A stretch of DNA of 7,610 bases from Cellvibrio sp. (GTDB taxonomy: Bacteria; Pseudomonadota; Gammaproteobacteria; Pseudomonadales; Cellvibrionaceae). How positions within the stretch are numbered: position 1 is the first letter of the stretch; each line of letters opens with the position of its first letter. The notes below the pieces were generated by a model. That model had not been told where the DNA came from. It did not search any database and worked only from the letters and a program-made list of their open reading frames with translations. Shown one piece after another: positions 5,988-7,610 of this stretch. The stretch spans positions 2,658-10,267 of the forward strand of contig JAJQJO010000179.1 of NCBI GenBank assembly GCA_021323495.1, read 5' to 3'. Made by a program: the position numbers and the translations under genes.

Positions 5988-7226
5988 TCATTGCAATATT
6001 AATGGGCTTTTATTTTTATTAGCGAATAAATAATTTTTCCAGTGAATACGTTTTTGCGTGATTACATCAGGATTCGCGAACAAGATATTGGTTTTTTTGT
6101 TGTGGATAAGCGCCTGGTTTTCCTGGGTGCCATCGCCATTACTCCAGCTGGACCAACTCATCCAATAGGCTATATGAGGATAATTTTCCAGCAAACGTTT
6201 TGCATAAGTTGGGGTATCCAGTTCGCCGCGCCGACTCAGTTTTCCACCCGCCACCGGACCAAATTCTGCTATTGCGACAGGTTTGCCAAATTGCTGGTAG
6301 TTTTTGTAATCGCGGATTTCGAGCTCGTCGTTATATGCAGTCCCGGCAATAATATCGACGTATTTACCGCCTGGATAACGCCAGGCGATTGGTTTTATAA
6401 AGCTGCGCTCCAGCAGGCCCGGCCCCTGATTAGGTGAATAGACCCAAAGTAAATTATGCAAACCTTTGGTTTCGGTGAAATAGCGATACATATCGATCCA
6501 TAAATCTTTATAGGGCCGGGGATCTTCTGGCGCACTGCTAATTCCCCACCAAAACCAGTTGCCGTTCATTTCTTGCAGCGGACGCCAGAGCACGACGACA
6601 TTAGCGCGTTGTAATTCAGCCAGTGCGGTGGCAATGCGGTCGAGTTTACGTCGCCAGATTTTATGCATGGGTGATGATGGATTAGTAAGCTGCGTGAGAT
6701 CTACTTTGCTCATATCTCCACCACTGGTACGGGTGTGGCTCCACATACCAGGGTTTCCGGCGATATCACTTTCATCGTTCCACCAGGGATTGTGCGGAGC
6801 CCAGTTGATACTGACCAAGCCACCAGCATTCCAAAAATCAATCAGGATTTTATTTGCGCGAGTTAATTGCACGGCAGTTGCGATTGTGTTGTGTTCGTAA
6901 TCTACGCCGATCATGCCAGGCATTTCACCCGTCGTTTTTTCCAGGGCAAGAATCAGCGGAACATAACCCATCAAACCTTCAGGGTTGGCAATATCGTCAC
7001 TATGTCCTGCATTTTGTCCAGCGATAACGCCTGGAATTGTATTATTGCTGAGGGCAGTCAGGTACGCCTGCACTGCGCGGGCGGAATCGCTAGCGTTTGG
7101 GTCGCTCACCTGACTACTTGCAGATGCATACAGGTTGCTTGTAAACAATGAAAGAAAAAACAACAAACACAATTGCCAATCGAAAAACTGAATGGTGTGT
7201 TTTGGTTCCATGATAGTCGTCTTCAT
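5988..7226 (-). CDS. Secreted GH26 beta-mannanase / mannobiohydrolase-type enzyme
   Basis: GH26 retaining glycosidases hydrolyse beta-1,4-mannosidic bonds in mannan, galactomannan or glucomannan. The 412-residue product has a long-headed signal peptide (hydrophobic core about 18-33, cleavage near LYASA) and one catalytic (beta/alpha)8 domain. Visible blocks are VIAGQNAGH (67-75), GVDYEHN (107-113), SINWAPHNPWW (139-149), WRPLQEMNGNWFWWG (214-228) with acid/base E219, LLWVYSPNQG (259-268), and VAIAEFGP (317-324) with nucleophile E321. No carbohydrate-binding module is present. In size and single-domain layout it recalls the Cellvibrio exo-mannobiohydrolase type, but exo or endo action cannot be decided from sequence. 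Two active-site positions that are usually His in GH26 are changed (Ala in WAPHNP, Gln in RPLQE). The start is uncertain: ATG 7226 or ATG 7211; neither has a strong ribosome-binding site, and both keep the signal peptide. It lies upstream of, and on the same strand as, the pectate lyase, but 239 bases away. Confidence 0.93.
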   Translation of the reverse strand: MKTTIMEPKHTIQFFDWQLCLLFFLSLFTSNLYASASSQVSDPNASDSARAVQAYLTALSNNTIPGVIAGQNAGHSDDIANPEGLMGYVPLILALEKTTGEMPGMIGVDYEHNTIATAVQLTRANKILIDFWNAGGLVSINWAPHNPWWNDESDIAGNPGMWSHTRTSGGDMSKVDLTQLTNPSSPMHKIWRRKLDRIATALAELQRANVVVLWRPLQEMNGNWFWWGISSAPEDPRPYKDLWIDMYRYFTETKGLHNLLWVYSPNQGPGLLERSFIKPIAWRYPGGKYVDIIAGTAYNDELEIRDYKNYQQFGKPVAIAEFGPVAGGKLSRRGELDTPTYAKRLLENYPHIAYWMSWSSWSNGDGTQENQALIHNKKTNILFANPDVITQKRIHWKNYLFANKNKSPLILQ

Positions 7227-7288
7227 TACATTATTGTCGTGACGGGAAAAGTCTGGCGAGTGAACAACATTGCGAAACGAAAAATATG

Positions 7289-7315
7289 TGAAGCAAAAAC
7301 ATTATGACTGAAGCA
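7289..7315. repeat. Direct repeat TGAAGCA (7289-7295 and 7309-7315) upstream of the mannanase
   Basis: Two identical 7-base copies start exactly 20 bases apart, close to two helical turns, 63-89 bases upstream of the mannanase ATG at 7226. On the minus strand they read TGCTTCA and bracket CATAAT, a -10-like hexamer lacking a convincing -35. They could be an activator or repressor site for the mannanase gene, or chance. Confidence 0.3.
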
Positions 7316-7344
7316 CGTGATGGGAATTATTCAATTAATAAAAT

Positions 7345-7374
7345 AAAAATACCGGGAACTGGCCCGGTATTTTT
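7345..7374 (-). terminator. Rho-independent terminator of the tolC-like gene
   Basis: A perfect 12-base-pair stem (AAAAATACCGGG with CCCGGTATTTTT) has the 6-base loop AACTGG. On the minus strand a T-rich tail follows, 26 bases past the tolC-like stop codon. It separates that gene from the mannanase downstream, which must therefore have its own promoter in 7227-7344. Confidence 0.92.
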
Positions 7375-7399
7375 ATCAGAACATAACACTTGCAGTGGG

Positions 7400-7610
7400 T
7401 TAATTTTCGTATTGGCTGCGGCTGATAAGCGCGTCATCCATTAACCATTGATCAACTCGCTGCACATCGGCTGGAGTGAGCATACCGGCAACTTCGCGCA
7501 GCTTGACCGTATCGATGATGTAATCAAACCGTGCATCAGAATAATTGCGGCGCGCTTGATACAAATTACGCTGCGCAATCAACACTTCTACCAGGTTGCG
7601 TGTACCCACC
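7400..7610 (-). CDS. tolC: TolC-like outer-membrane efflux channel protein (C-terminal 69 residues; 5' end outside window)
   Basis: The frame is open to the right edge, so the GTG at 7609 is an internal valine codon rather than a start. The visible part begins VGTRNLVEVLIAQRNLYQARRN, closely matching the VGTRTIVDVL block of E. coli TolC at the start of a long C-terminal helix. It continues with YSDARFDYIIDTVKLREVAGMLTPADVQRVDQWL, the last periplasmic helical stretch and the equatorial segment. TolC trimers form the outer-membrane exit duct for RND and ABC efflux pumps and type I secretion. The tail after the conserved region is short (about 15 residues), shorter than the E. coli tail. It ends at TAA followed by a strong terminator. 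The family is certain (outer-membrane efflux protein); TolC orthology is likely from the motif and from nearby waaA. Confidence 0.88.
   Translation of the reverse strand, partial: VGTRNLVEVLIAQRNLYQARRNYSDARFDYIIDTVKLREVAGMLTPADVQRVDQWLMDDALISRSQYEN

Overview
The window looks like chromosomal DNA of a plant-polysaccharide-degrading gammaproteobacterium, most likely Cellvibrio or a close relative. This rests on the mix of genes: Gram-negative envelope genes (WaaA, TolC, DsbD, a lipoprotein) beside a secreted pectate lyase with a long serine/glycine linker and a secreted GH26 mannanase. Polyserine linkers and such enzymes are typical of Cellvibrio, Saccharophagus and Teredinibacter. The genus is an inference from gene content; no rRNA or other marker is present.

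Layout from left to right. Bases 1-1369 (minus strand) hold the N-terminal 456 residues of a DsbD-type thiol:disulfide interchange protein, whose C-terminal part lies outside the window. A divergent intergenic region of about 200 bases follows, then a TPR-containing outer-membrane lipoprotein (1601-2332, plus). This converges tail to tail, with 14 bases between stops, on a small helical protein of unknown function (2347-2628, minus). Next come a DUF1801/YdhG-like protein (2797-3183, minus) and waaA, the Kdo transferase of lipid A-core assembly (3413-4690, plus). A strong bidirectional terminator at 4711-4740 separates waaA from a PL3-type pectate lyase (4771-5748, minus), which is followed by a GH26 beta-mannanase (5988-7226, minus). 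A second strong terminator at 7345-7374 ends a tolC-like gene whose last 69 codons are at 7400-7610 (minus).

Functionally there are two layers. One is envelope housekeeping: disulfide reduction, a lipoprotein, Kdo transfer and the TolC channel. The other is a two-gene polysaccharide-degradation block, pectate lyase plus mannanase, lying between waaA and tolC. The two enzymes would attack different wall polymers, pectin and mannan, and they have separate upstream regions of about 170-240 bases, so they are probably transcribed independently.

No rRNA, tRNA, CRISPR array, transposase or integrase was seen, and no intergenic gap exceeds 300 bases. I did not find a convincing new multi-gene system. 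The points most worth a second look are the four-cysteine N-terminal module of the pectate lyase, the altered active-site histidines of the mannanase, the placement of these two genes between envelope genes, and the conserved-looking but uncharacterised lipoprotein and small helical protein.
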